From: Bacteroidales bacterium
Lineage (GTDB): Bacteria > Bacteroidota > Bacteroidia > Bacteroidales > VadinHA17
Direction: 5' to 3'
Length of the DNA stretch: 64,000 bases
Assembly: GCA_020201035.1 (NCBI GenBank)
Contig: JAIVHO010000033.1
Location: forward strand, 55,189 to 119,188
Made by a program: the position numbers and the translations under genes. Shown one piece after another: positions 37,331-45,966 of this stretch. The notes under the pieces were generated by a model. The model made no database searches and was not told the origin of the DNA. It was given only the letters and a program-made list of their open reading frames with translations. Position 1 is the first letter of the stretch; every line of letters begins with the position of its first letter.

Positions 37331-37972
37331 ATGAACGGCAGATTAATAGTTCTGTTTACAATTTTATTCTCAGGCACAACGGGAGCGTCAGCACAGCAGG
37401 ATCCTGTTGCAGGTAAAATACTGGAGCGTTTCTCAGAAAAAGCTCTGCAGGCGCCTGCGGTAACTATGCAGTTTACCATAACTCTTACTGATGCCATTGA
37501 GGGTACCAGTGAGACTGTTGAAGGGGAGATTGAAATATCAGGAAACAGGTACAGGCTTAGCATACCCGATAACATAATATGGTATAATGGTGAAGCTGTA
37601 TGGACATATACACCCGATTTTGAAGAGGTTACAATTACGGACCCCGACACCACAACCTCACTTTTCATTACCAATCCCTCCGCCCTCTTCTCACTTCACA
37701 GGGAAGGGTACAAATACAGGCTTATGGAGGAGACGGCAGCAGGCAGCGTTATTGATCTCTATCCCGGGGATATTAATACCGATTTCAGTCGCATCAGGTT
37801 ACTTATCGGTAGGGACGGCTCACTGGCAGAGACCGAATATAAAAGGAAAGATGGCATAACCCTTTTCCTTAAAGTGAACAGTTATGACCTTGGCAAAAGT
37901 TATCCTGATTCATGGTTTGCCTTTGACAGAACAAAATACAGCAATGCTGAGATAATTGATATGAGATTCTGA
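37331..37972 (+). CDS. lolA: LolA-family outer-membrane lipoprotein carrier
   Basis: A 213-residue periplasmic protein with a signal peptide (MNGRLIVLFTILFSGTTGAS, cleaved near SAQQ). The mature fold is the LolA half-barrel: ILERFSEKALQAPAVTMQFT, SGNRYRLSIPDNIIWYNGEA and VWTYTPDFEEVTI. LolA carries lipoproteins from the inner to the outer membrane. The ftsK-lolA pair is common in bacteria and the two are probably co-transcribed here. Confidence 0.9.
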   Translation: MNGRLIVLFTILFSGTTGASAQQDPVAGKILERFSEKALQAPAVTMQFTITLTDAIEGTSETVEGEIEISGNRYRLSIPDNIIWYNGEAVWTYTPDFEEVTITDPDTTTSLFITNPSALFSLHREGYKYRLMEETAAGSVIDLYPGDINTDFSRIRLLIGRDGSLAETEYKRKDGITLFLKVNSYDLGKSYPDSWFAFDRTKYSNAEIIDMRF

Positions 37973-38272
37973 CCTCCTTCCCTGTATCATTCCACTTCCA
38001 TTCTTATTTCAATGAGACTCATTTTCCTGACACTCACTATGATCCCCACATATAACGCACCTATTTTTCTGACACTCCCATATTACCCTCAAGAATAACG
38101 CATTATATCTCTGAGACTTTCATTCCCTTAGACTCTTATTCCCTGACCCCTGAAAATCCCAGTCCACCGAGGCTCTTATCCCCTGAAAATCTTATTCCAC
38201 CGAGGCCTTTCCCTGAAAAGCTTATTCCGCTGAGGTCTTTCCCTGAAACTCTCAAGTTATCATCTGCTTCTT
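37973..38272. repeat. Pyrimidine-rich non-coding gap with 30-bp degenerate repeats
   Basis: This 300-bp gap between converging lolA and pgpH has almost no purine-rich stretches on the plus strand. Its right half holds imperfect tandem copies beginning CCCTGAAA at 38148, 38181, 38211 and 38241 (periods 33, 30, 30). The left half contains more decayed CTGACACTC-like copies. No gene is credible on either strand, although the minus-strand frames stay open across the repeats for about 35 codons. Confidence 0.7.
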
Positions 38273-40426
38273 CTAACCCTTCTTCCCCGACTTCGACTTC
38301 TTCTTCTCCTCCTGATCTTCATCCTCCTTTTTCGGATAGGCTATACGTGCATGGTAGATAGTATTCAGTCGGCGCACCAGTGCATTCTTAACCTCCGTTA
38401 TATCCCTGAATGTAACAGGTGCCTCAGTAAACTGATCCTCCTGCACCTGGTGGTCAATGACTGTCTCAACAAGGTTCCGGATTGTCTCCTCGCTGTACTC
38501 GCCGAGGCTGCGTGATGCCGCCTCCACTGAATCCACCATCATCAGCAGGGCTGTTTCCCTTGAGAACGGTTTGGGTCCGGGGTAACTGAAAATTGCGGGA
38601 TCCACCTCTTTCCCAGGGTACCTGTCCTTAAACTTTCTGTAGAAATAGTAAGCCTTTGTTGTACCCTGGTGTGTTCTGATAAAATCAATTATCTGTTCCG
38701 GCAGGTTCTCTTTCCGTGCCAGTTCAACACCTTTCTCTATATGAGAGATAATAAGTCTGGCACTCTCATCAGGCTCCGTGATATCATGCGGATTAAAGCT
38801 GTCGGGCTGATTCTCAGTAAAAAACTCTGATTGTGCCACCTTTCCTATATCATGATAAAGAGCTCCCGCCCTTATCAGCAGGGGATTGGCACCTATAGCA
38901 CGGGCGGCATCCTCGGCCAGATTGGCAACCTGCATTGAATGCTGGAAAGAACCCGGCGCCTCCTCTGCCAGTCGGCGCAGCAACGGCTGATTTGTATCAG
39001 AAAGTTCAAAGAGGGTGGCATCCGATAAAAACCCGAATCCCTTCTCAAAGAGAAATATCAGGGGGTAGCTGAGCAGTATAAGCGCAGAATTACCTGCAAA
39101 CCATGCAAATGTCATATAATCGACTGATCCCAGTTCCCGCTCCTGCGTTATGGCAATGCCAAACCATACAACCGAGAGGGTAACAAATACCATTGATGAC
39201 GAGAAGAAAAGCTTTCCCCTGCGGTAGGTGTTTGTCAGGGTAAATATCACCACCACACCTCCCAGAAAGTTAAGAAATACAAATTCAAAGGCATTGGGAA
39301 TAAAGAAGGCCGTTATCATCATTGTTACCAGAAGGATAAACAGTGCCAGCCGCGGATCATAGAAGGTTCTTATTATCACTGGTATAACTGCAAAGGGTAT
39401 AAGATAGACACTCACCTCAGGTACGCGACTCACCACTCTTGCAACAATAACAAACAACAGGATCAGTATTACTATAAAAAGGGTCTTCTGGAAAGAATCG
39501 AGCACCTCCCTTCTGAAATTATAGAGAAAAAGGAAGAGAATAAGGTAACATGCACTCACTATAAGAAAATTACCCAATATCAGCAACCATGCATTATATG
39601 ACCCCACACGTATTCCGTATTCATATCGCATCGACTCCAGTATACGGAAGAGAAAGTCATTCACTATCTCTCCGCGGGAAATAACCAGTTCACCCTGCTG
39701 CACCACTCCCCTGCTTACGCTCATCCCTTCAAGCATGGCATTGCGGCTGGCAGTTGTAGTGGCCTCATCATAGGCCACATTCGGTTTAACAAAGCTTTCC
39801 AGGGATACCTTCTCCACAAAGTCGAACAAACCAAGCCCCACCTCTCCCCTGCTGTTTCCGGGCAGCTTCATCTTCAAACTCTTAACAAATTCATAGGCGT
39901 CACGGGGAGAGAGGAGACGTGATATTGTGACCTCCTCCGCCAGATTACCCCTTACCAGCAGTATATTTTTTTTCTGACTCCTCAGTTCCTCGGTAAAATC
40001 ATTAAACTCAAGAACGCCCTTATGGTAGAGTGTATCAAGGATAGAATTCATCCATCTCCTGACATTCTCATAATCACCGCTGTTGATGGAAGTCCCTGAC
40101 CTGCTGTTCTCTGCTACCAGATTATCATAATAACTGTTAAACCTCGATAATTCAGAATGATAAACCGTAGTATCAAGATCAAATATTGGTCTGAAAGCTT
40201 TTATCAGGCTATCACGCTCCCTCTCAATTTCAGTCTGGTTCTTTCGTATCGGGAAGTCCCATGGTGCAATCAGGTTCCCATTCATCCAAGGTTTACCCTT
40301 CTGGTATTCATACTTAAATTTACCTTCACGGGGGTAGATATAGACCACCACTGCCACACTGATAAAAAATAACAACCCTATAAGGAAATAGAGGGGAACT
40401 GAGCCCCACCACTGCTTTTTTTTCAT
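38273..40426 (-). CDS. pgpH: 7TM-HD family phosphohydrolase (PgpH-type c-di-AMP phosphodiesterase)
   Basis: A 717-residue membrane protein. After an N-terminal helix (WGSVPLYFLIGLLFFISVAV) comes a long extracytoplasmic 7TMR-HDED domain of about 250 residues. Seven membrane helices follow at about residues 290-465. The cytoplasmic HD domain has HSMQVANLAEDAARAIG, AGALYHDIGKV (HD pair), EKGVELARKENLP and THQGTTKAYYFY. Members hydrolyse cyclic di-AMP in Firmicutes; the same activity is likely here but not shown. A basic tail rich in Lys and Glu ends the protein. It has its own good promoter and is transcribed away from the MITE-like element. Confidence 0.9.
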   Translation of the reverse strand: MKKKQWWGSVPLYFLIGLLFFISVAVVVYIYPREGKFKYEYQKGKPWMNGNLIAPWDFPIRKNQTEIERERDSLIKAFRPIFDLDTTVYHSELSRFNSYYDNLVAENSRSGTSINSGDYENVRRWMNSILDTLYHKGVLEFNDFTEELRSQKKNILLVRGNLAEEVTISRLLSPRDAYEFVKSLKMKLPGNSRGEVGLGLFDFVEKVSLESFVKPNVAYDEATTTASRNAMLEGMSVSRGVVQQGELVISRGEIVNDFLFRILESMRYEYGIRVGSYNAWLLILGNFLIVSACYLILFLFLYNFRREVLDSFQKTLFIVILILLFVIVARVVSRVPEVSVYLIPFAVIPVIIRTFYDPRLALFILLVTMMITAFFIPNAFEFVFLNFLGGVVVIFTLTNTYRRGKLFFSSSMVFVTLSVVWFGIAITQERELGSVDYMTFAWFAGNSALILLSYPLIFLFEKGFGFLSDATLFELSDTNQPLLRRLAEEAPGSFQHSMQVANLAEDAARAIGANPLLIRAGALYHDIGKVAQSEFFTENQPDSFNPHDITEPDESARLIISHIEKGVELARKENLPEQIIDFIRTHQGTTKAYYFYRKFKDRYPGKEVDPAIFSYPGPKPFSRETALLMMVDSVEAASRSLGEYSEETIRNLVETVIDHQVQEDQFTEAPVTFRDITEVKNALVRRLNTIYHARIAYPKKEDEDQEEKKKSKSGKKG

Positions 40427-40454
40427 GATATCCTATTTTGGCCTTTCATTCATA

Positions 40455-40483
40455 CAAAAATAGGGTTATTTTGAATAATCCAA
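40455..40483 (-). promoter_or_regulatory. Promoter of pgpH
   Basis: Minus-strand TTG (40483-40481), 18-nt spacer and TATTTTTG (40462-40455). The -7 box is about 29 bp before the start codon. Confidence 0.7.
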
Positions 40484-40566
40484 CCTTATTTGGAAGCAAA
40501 GGGGCAGAGCCAAAGTGAGATAATCACTATCTTTGAGGGTTGTAACACATATATGTATGAAACGAA

Positions 40567-40728
40567 CATTAACTTTTTTAATCCACCTTCGCGTTCCGCT
40601 TCGGCGGACGAGAGGGTGTGGTTAAATTCCCCGGGGCTTGCCCCGGAAAGAAGGGTCCAGGGCTTGCCCTGGGGTATAATACCATTTATTCAAAATTTCA
40701 CAAAAGGAAATGATTAAAAAAGTTAATG
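40567..40728. mobile_element. MITE/REP-like element with 17-bp terminal inverted repeats
   Basis: The ends CATTAACTTTTTTAATC (40567-40583) and GATTAAAAAAGTTAATG (40712-40728) are perfect reverse complements. The interior has no ORF but three hairpins: TCCGC-TTCG-GCGGA (40595-40608), CCGGGG-CTTG-CCCCGG (40631-40646) and CCAGGG-CTTG-CCCTGG (40657-40672). The last two differ by compensating changes that keep pairing. GC-rich CTTG-loop hairpins of this kind recall REP elements moved by RAYT transposases, but no transposase is in the window. No clear target-site duplication was seen. Confidence 0.65.
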
Positions 40729-40755
40729 GGAGAGCGAAGCGGTTACAGAGTGAAG

Positions 40756-40796
40756 AAAATTTTTATTTTCTTCATTTAGAGTAAAATAAAAATTTT
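40756..40796. repeat. AT-rich perfect inverted repeat directly before the NlpC/P60 gene
   Basis: Arms AAAATTTTTATTTT (40756-40769) and AAAATAAAAATTTT (40783-40796) are perfect 14-bp reverse complements with a 13-nt loop, ending 7 bp before the ATG at 40804. If transcribed, it would occlude or shape the ribosome-binding region. Confidence 0.8.
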
Positions 40797-40803
40797 AAAA
40801 CGT

Positions 40804-41559
40804 ATGAAACTGTTTATCTGTCAGCACCTCTACATCCCTCTGCGTACCGGCCCCTCCCACAGGGCCGAAATGGGAAGCCAGATACTTTTTGGTGAAAGAT
40901 ATGAAGTTGTTGATACCGCAGGTTCATACAGCCTTATCAGGCTGCTTTTTGATAATTACCATGGATGGATAGACAATGATCACGTGATCCCTGTTAAAGC
41001 AGATATTGATACTGATCCTAAAATTCTTGCTGCGGATACCAGGGTACGGTTGGATGAAAACCCACCTCTTATTCTGCCTGCAGGGTCTGAACTGTATGCC
41101 ATCACTGGTGACCGGATGGGCTTTACTAACGGAACTCTCTCCTTCCGATCCGATGAACCGCTTATCACAGCGCCACTGACTGGCAATCCTGTAAAGACGG
41201 CGTCACGCTATCTCAATATTCCCTATCTCTGGGGTGGCAGAACCTATATGGGTATGGATTGCTCAGGCCTTGTGCAGACTGTTTACAAGGTTCACGGGGT
41301 ATCTCTTCCCAGGGACAGCTTTATACAGGCAGAGGCAGGCACCACAATCAATATGCTGAATGAGTCTCTCCCCGGGGACCTGCTCTTTTTCGACAATAAA
41401 CAGGGTAAGATCACCCATGTAGGCATGCTCTACAGCGAAGGTGTTATTATCCACTGCTCCGGAAGTGTCAGGCTTGACATAATTGATCACCAGGGTATCT
41501 TCCGCAGGGATCTCAACAGGTATACCCACAGGCTGAGGCTTATCAAGAGGGTTTTTTGA
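40804..41559 (+). CDS. NlpC/P60 (C40) peptidase with SH3-like domains
   Basis: A 251-residue cell-wall endopeptidase that would cut gamma-D-Glu-meso-DAP bonds. The first 120 residues form SH3b-like domains (RTGPSHRAEMGSQILFGERY and LIRLLFDNYHGWIDNDHV). The catalytic domain has the Cys in MGMDCSGLVQTVYKVHG near residue 151, LPRDSFIQA, and the His in KITHVGMLY near residue 203. No signal peptide is visible with this start, so it may act in the cytoplasm in peptidoglycan recycling, like YkfC. The gene is downstream of the MITE-like element and the AT-rich hairpin and converges with the FTCD gene. Confidence 0.9.
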   Translation: MKLFICQHLYIPLRTGPSHRAEMGSQILFGERYEVVDTAGSYSLIRLLFDNYHGWIDNDHVIPVKADIDTDPKILAADTRVRLDENPPLILPAGSELYAITGDRMGFTNGTLSFRSDEPLITAPLTGNPVKTASRYLNIPYLWGGRTYMGMDCSGLVQTVYKVHGVSLPRDSFIQAEAGTTINMLNESLPGDLLFFDNKQGKITHVGMLYSEGVIIHCSGSVRLDIIDHQGIFRRDLNRYTHRLRLIKRVF

Positions 41560-41564
41560 GCCTT

Positions 41565-42122
41565 CTATCCCATTACCCTCTCCTTTACGGTTACAATAAT
41601 TGCCTCACACAATCTGTTGCTCTCCTGCTCAATGCGGGCCCCCTCTTCGGTAACATCTTTCACATACCCTTTGTCGTCAAGCGATGAGCAGTTAACCAGC
41701 ACATTTAGATAGGCTCCGCTCACAGCAGTGCGCAGGGCCATTGCTCCAACCCCTGCATCAGTCACTGAGTTTGGGTTGCCCCTGCCTACCATCTCCCTTA
41801 CAAATTCATAGCCACCAAAAGCTGTTTTCAGCACCCTGAATGGCACCTCTATAGCATATTTAGTGGCCGTCTGAATTGCCTCCCTGCGTGCTTTCTTTTC
41901 CTCGTCAGTCTCCTTTGGAAGGGAGAAGGCTTCCATTATCATGTTAAAGGCTGCCGTATCCTCATCAACAAGTGCAAGCAGTTCATTCTGTATCTTTTTT
42001 CCTCTCTCGGCAAAATCAGAAAACTCCTCCCACCGGTCATCCCATCCTCTTTTATGCGATGATATATTAGCCACCCATATCAATGAGCCTGCCGCCTCTT
42101 TTCCCTGCAATCTTATATTCAA
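41565..42122 (-). pseudogene. Cyclodeaminase part of a disrupted formimidoyltransferase-cyclodeaminase
   Basis: An open frame of 185 codons, of which the homologous portion begins only at the codon ending at 42074 (VANISSHKRGWDDRWEEF). Formimidotetrahydrofolate cyclodeaminase/cyclohydrolase similarity then runs to the end (DEDTAAFNMIMEAF, NPNSVTDAGVGAMALRTAV). The first 16 codons from the nominal ATG at 42122 overlap the ftcD gene out of frame and are not homologous. The usual N-terminal segment of the domain, with its PAPGGGS motif and about 35 residues in all, is missing. The domain is therefore probably non-functional as encoded. Confidence 0.8.
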
Positions 42123-43161
42123 TTATCTTCTCGTCAGGGTTAAACGGGCCAAGCTCATCGAGGCCCATCGACTTCACCGCTATCCGGATAAGCTCACTGT
42201 CGGGTACCCCGGCAGAGCGCTGCTGCTTCCTGAGAAAGTATCTGCCTGCATCCAGCATTGCGCTCAGTGGCACCAGTCCAACCAGTTCTGAGCCGGTTAC
42301 CCTTACTCCCCTTTCTGCAGCTCTGGTGCATACCTCATCAAATGCAATGTGAACAGGCGTAACAGTTATATTGGTAAGGTTCATAGAAATCTGCGCCACA
42401 CCATACTCTTCAATAAACCAGCCTATTGCCTTTACCTCCCTCAGAGTGCCCGGCACCATCACCGGATCACCTTTTTTATCCTTAACTATCTTGCCAGTCA
42501 CAGGATTACCTTCTCGCTTTACTCGTCCTCTCTCACGTACGTCAAAGGCAATGGCATTCGCTCTTCTTGTTGAAGTGGTATTCAGGTTTATATTGAAAGC
42601 AACCAGGAAATCACGTGCTCCAACAGCTGTTGCTCCCGAACGGGCATTAAACAGCGCCGGACCGTAGTCAGGTTTCCACTCAGGTCTGACAATCCTATCC
42701 TTCAGCCCTTCATACTCCCCTGCCCTGCAGCTGGCCAGGTTCCTGCGCTTCTCCTCAAATGCAGCATTCTCATAGCAGTAGACAGGAATCTGCAGCTCCT
42801 CACCTATCCTTTTGGCCAGAGCACGTGCATGCTCTGCTGTCTCCTCCATGGAGATACCTGAGACAGGTACGAGCGGACATACATCCGTTGCTCCCATACG
42901 GGGATGGGCACCATGATGCTTTGACATATCTATCAGTTCCGAGGCCCTCCTGACACCTCTGAAAGCTGCCTCAACAACCACTTCCGGCGACCCCACAAAA
43001 GTTACCACCGTTCTGTTGGTATCCCTCCCCGGATCCACATCCAGAAGAGTAACACCCTCTACCGATTCAATTGCATCAGTAATCTGCCTGATCACTGCCA
43101 TATCCCTTCCCTCACTGAAATTGGGAACACATTCTATTAGTTGTACTGACATATCATTCAA
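42067..43161 (-). CDS. ftcD: Glutamate formimidoyltransferase domain (FTCD, truncated by frame change)
   Basis: Transfers the formimino group from N-formimino-glutamate to tetrahydrofolate in histidine degradation. The 364 residues carry complete formiminotransferase N- and C-subdomains: QLIECVPNFSEGRD, LLDVDPGRDTNRTVVTF, MSKHHGAHPRMGATDVCP (active-site His region), STRRANAIAFDVRERG, IGWFIEEYGVAQISMNLTN and GLDELGPFNPDEKIIEY. In Bacteroidota this protein normally continues into a cyclodeaminase domain (about 560 residues in total). Here it reaches LIDM and then ends as GG-stop, because the following sequence is in another frame. The transferase itself may still be active. It is 81 bp downstream of hutI. 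Confidence 0.9.
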   Translation of the reverse strand: MNDMSVQLIECVPNFSEGRDMAVIRQITDAIESVEGVTLLDVDPGRDTNRTVVTFVGSPEVVVEAAFRGVRRASELIDMSKHHGAHPRMGATDVCPLVPVSGISMEETAEHARALAKRIGEELQIPVYCYENAAFEEKRRNLASCRAGEYEGLKDRIVRPEWKPDYGPALFNARSGATAVGARDFLVAFNINLNTTSTRRANAIAFDVRERGRVKREGNPVTGKIVKDKKGDPVMVPGTLREVKAIGWFIEEYGVAQISMNLTNITVTPVHIAFDEVCTRAAERGVRVTGSELVGLVPLSAMLDAGRYFLRKQQRSAGVPDSELIRIAVKSMGLDELGPFNPDEKIIEYKIAGKRGGRLIDMGG

Positions 43162-43242
43162 TTAAATTAATGCTATCCTGTTATATTACTACTAACCTGC
43201 ATTGGGACCGATCCTATCATCATATTTTGTTTACAGGTCAGA

Positions 43243-44460
43243 TCACAGTTTAATTCTCTTACCTCCGATAATCACACTCTCAACAAGATCACTTCCAAAG
43301 GCATAGGGAAGATACTGATATGATGGTATCTCTCCTGTAATAAACATATTTGCCACCTTCCCGGGTGTTATTGACCCGTGGGATTCTGAGATTCCCATTG
43401 CATATGCACCGTTAATGGTTACCGCATTGATAACCTCCTCAGGCAGCATTCTGAGTCGGATCATCCCTAAAGACATTATAAGCTTCATATTTCCTGAGGG
43501 GGATGATCCCGGATTGTAGTCCGATGCCAGGGCAACGGGCAGACCTGCATCAATCATTTTACGGGCAGGGGGATCGGTCATGCCCAAAAAGAATGCAGCT
43601 CCCGGCAAAAGCACAGGCATTGTATCCGAGTTAAGCAGGGTCTCAATCTCATCATCGCCGGTAAACTCCAGATGGTCAACAGATAGCGCCTCATACTTAA
43701 CCCCTGCCTGTATGCCTCCTGAGAAGGCAAGCTCATTGGCATGAATCTTCGGTCTCATCCCGTGTCCTGTCCCGGCCATCAAAATCCTCTCGGTCTGTTC
43801 AACTGTAAAAAAACCCTTATCGCAGAACACATCAATATAATCGGCCAGCTCCTCTGCCGCCACCAGGGGTATCATCTCGTTAATAATAAGATCAACATAC
43901 TCATCCTGTCTGTTCCTGTATTCCTCGGGTACGGCGTGAGCCCCCAGAAAGGTACTCTTCACCGTAACCGGCCTGCTCTCACCTATTCTCCTGATTACCC
44001 TGAGCATCTTAAGCTCAGACTCTGTGGTAAGGCCATATCCACTCTTTATCTCAACAGCTCCCGTTCCCATTGCCATTATCTGGTCAATCCTCTCCACCGA
44101 CTGCCTGAACAGCTCCTCCTCAGTTGTGTTTGCCAGCAATGCTGCCGAATTCAGGATACCACCTCCCCGCTTAGCAATCTCTTCATAGCTCAGACCCTTT
44201 ATCTTATCAATATACTCAATCTCCCTGCTTCCGGCATACACCAGGTGAGTATGGGAGTCGCAGTATGAGGGCATCACATACCGGCCTGAAGCATCAATTA
44301 CCTCTGCACCACTGAATGGTGAGTAGCTGTCCATAGTACCAAATGAATGGATAAGCCCTTTCTCACAATGTACCCAGCCGTTCTCCAGCACAGGAAGGTG
44401 TGACATCCCTTTTCCCGATACCAGCAGGGGAGTCTCCTCCCTGGCCTGAATTATTCCCAT
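43243..44460 (-). CDS. hutI: Imidazolonepropionase
   Basis: Hydrolyses imidazolonepropionate to N-formimino-glutamate, the third step of histidine degradation, making the substrate of the neighbouring ftcD product. The 405-residue amidohydrolase has the metal-binding SHTH in YCDSHTHLVYAGSREIEY, KSGYGLTTESELKMLRVIR, HANELAFSGGI, SVDHLEFTGDDEI and ASDYNPGSSPSGNMKLIM. All expected ligands are present. The gene is first in the hut pair; hutH and hutU are not in this window. Confidence 0.95.
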   Translation of the reverse strand: MGIIQAREETPLLVSGKGMSHLPVLENGWVHCEKGLIHSFGTMDSYSPFSGAEVIDASGRYVMPSYCDSHTHLVYAGSREIEYIDKIKGLSYEEIAKRGGGILNSAALLANTTEEELFRQSVERIDQIMAMGTGAVEIKSGYGLTTESELKMLRVIRRIGESRPVTVKSTFLGAHAVPEEYRNRQDEYVDLIINEMIPLVAAEELADYIDVFCDKGFFTVEQTERILMAGTGHGMRPKIHANELAFSGGIQAGVKYEALSVDHLEFTGDDEIETLLNSDTMPVLLPGAAFFLGMTDPPARKMIDAGLPVALASDYNPGSSPSGNMKLIMSLGMIRLRMLPEEVINAVTINGAYAMGISESHGSITPGKVANMFITGEIPSYQYLPYAFGSDLVESVIIGGKRIKL

Positions 44461-44529
44461 GGTTATATTATCCTTTACTCCGTGGTGTTACATATCCTCT
44501 GTGGAGCTAAGGTAATAAATAATTTTTCT

Positions 44530-44537
44530 TATTTTTG
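44530..44537 (+). promoter_or_regulatory. Putative -7 box for the Omp85-like gene
   Basis: TATTTTTG matches TAnnTTTG 43 bp before the start codon at 44581. No TTG at the expected upstream distance was found. Confidence 0.35.
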
Positions 44538-44580
44538 GCTGAACCATTACAGGAAGATCAACTAAACTAATTTAAATCCT

Positions 44581-45906
44581 ATGACCAGATTCGCCGCACT
44601 GATTATGGCAGTCATGATTGCCGTATCTGTCTTCCCGCAGGAGGAGAATATCAAAACAGGCTGGAACTTCGGGGCACTTCCGGCAATTACCTTCAGTACC
44701 GATCTCGGATTCCAGTACGGAGTGGTTGTAAACCTCTTCGATTATGGTGACGGGGCAAACTACCCCTCCTATAACCAGATGTTTTACTTTGAGGTATCAC
44801 GATTTACCAAGGGTAGCAGCACCTACAGGCTGATGTATGACACCGAGACTCTTATTCCGGGAATTAACATTACCACAGACCTTGCCTATCTTACTGACCA
44901 AGCGTATGACTTTTACGGGTTTAACGGCTATGATGCCGTTTATAATCAGGAGTGGACCGACAGTGACCTGGAGTCGCCGCCGTACGAGAGCAGGATGTTT
45001 TACCGCCTCGACAGAAAACTGTTCCGGTTTAAGAGTGATCTTATCGGCTCCCTGGGTGGCGACTATTTCCTGTGGAATGCCGGTGTGCAGGTAATGAATT
45101 TCAATATTGCCCCGGTTAATGTTGAAAAGCTTAACAAGGGAAAAGAGGAAAATCTTCTCCCTGATGTGCCCGGCCTGTACGACAAATATATTGACTGGGG
45201 ACTGATATCCCCGGATGAAGCTGACGGAGGTCTTATCACAACACTGAAGGGAGGAGTCTCCTATGACAGCCGTGATTTCAAGGCTAATGCCATGAAGGGC
45301 ATCTGGTTTGAGACCGGATTTGAGGCATCACCCTCATTTCTAAGTGAAGAGGGTTTTGCCAGGTTCTATGCAATATACCGGCAATACTTTACCATTGTAC
45401 CCAAGGATCTTTCCCTCGCATACAGAATTGGATACCAGACAACTGTTGGCGGCAATGTTCCCTTCTACTTCAGGAACCAGCTTATTACATCGGTGCTTGC
45501 AGGAACCACTTCGGAAGGACTCGGAGGCAGCAAGAACCTGCGCGGTGTGCTTCGCAACAGGGTTGTTGGAGATGGTGTACTCTATGGTAATGTTGAACTG
45601 CGGTGGAAAGCCGTCAGGTTTAATCTTATCAACCAGAACTTCTACCTCGGTCTGGTAGGATTTTCTGATATGGGTATGGTAACAGACAAGGTGGAGTTTG
45701 AAATGCCTGCCGCAGGTGATATGGTGGGTAGTGAATCTGTGTCGGACTATTTTAATCCTGACAGCGAATCACTCCACCTTAGTGCAGGTGCCGGGTTAAG
45801 GGTTGTAATGAACGAAAACTTTATTATCTCGGCAGACTTCGGTAAGGCTTTTAATGAACAGGACGGCAACAGCGGATTCTATATTGGCCTTAACTACCTG
45901 TTTTAA
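44581..45906 (+). CDS. BamA/Omp85-like outer-membrane barrel protein
   Basis: A 441-residue protein with a signal peptide (MTRFAALIMAVMIAVSVFPQ) and beta-barrel character throughout. The segment GLGGSKNLRGVLRNRVVGDG followed by VLYGNVELRWKAV is the surface-antigen (Omp85/BamA) signature with its LRG motif. The chain ends in the outer-membrane Phe (YIGLNYLF). No POTRA domains are present, so it is a barrel-only member like many Bacteroidota proteins. It may export or import a substrate or act as an enzyme-like barrel; nothing more specific can be read. Monocistronic, convergent with the DUF819 gene. Confidence 0.82.
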   Translation: MTRFAALIMAVMIAVSVFPQEENIKTGWNFGALPAITFSTDLGFQYGVVVNLFDYGDGANYPSYNQMFYFEVSRFTKGSSTYRLMYDTETLIPGINITTDLAYLTDQAYDFYGFNGYDAVYNQEWTDSDLESPPYESRMFYRLDRKLFRFKSDLIGSLGGDYFLWNAGVQVMNFNIAPVNVEKLNKGKEENLLPDVPGLYDKYIDWGLISPDEADGGLITTLKGGVSYDSRDFKANAMKGIWFETGFEASPSFLSEEGFARFYAIYRQYFTIVPKDLSLAYRIGYQTTVGGNVPFYFRNQLITSVLAGTTSEGLGGSKNLRGVLRNRVVGDGVLYGNVELRWKAVRFNLINQNFYLGLVGFSDMGMVTDKVEFEMPAAGDMVGSESVSDYFNPDSESLHLSAGAGLRVVMNENFIISADFGKAFNEQDGNSGFYIGLNYLF

Positions 45907-45966
45907 TAGGGACTATAAAGGTTCGGTTTTACCGGGGTGGATTTTATTACTTTTCTGCGGCCTCTG

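Noticed and set aside
40490..40717. 75-codon plus-strand frame across the MITE-like element
   Set aside because: It runs through hairpins and inverted repeats, with a peptide lacking any domain pattern. The non-coding structural explanation is stronger.
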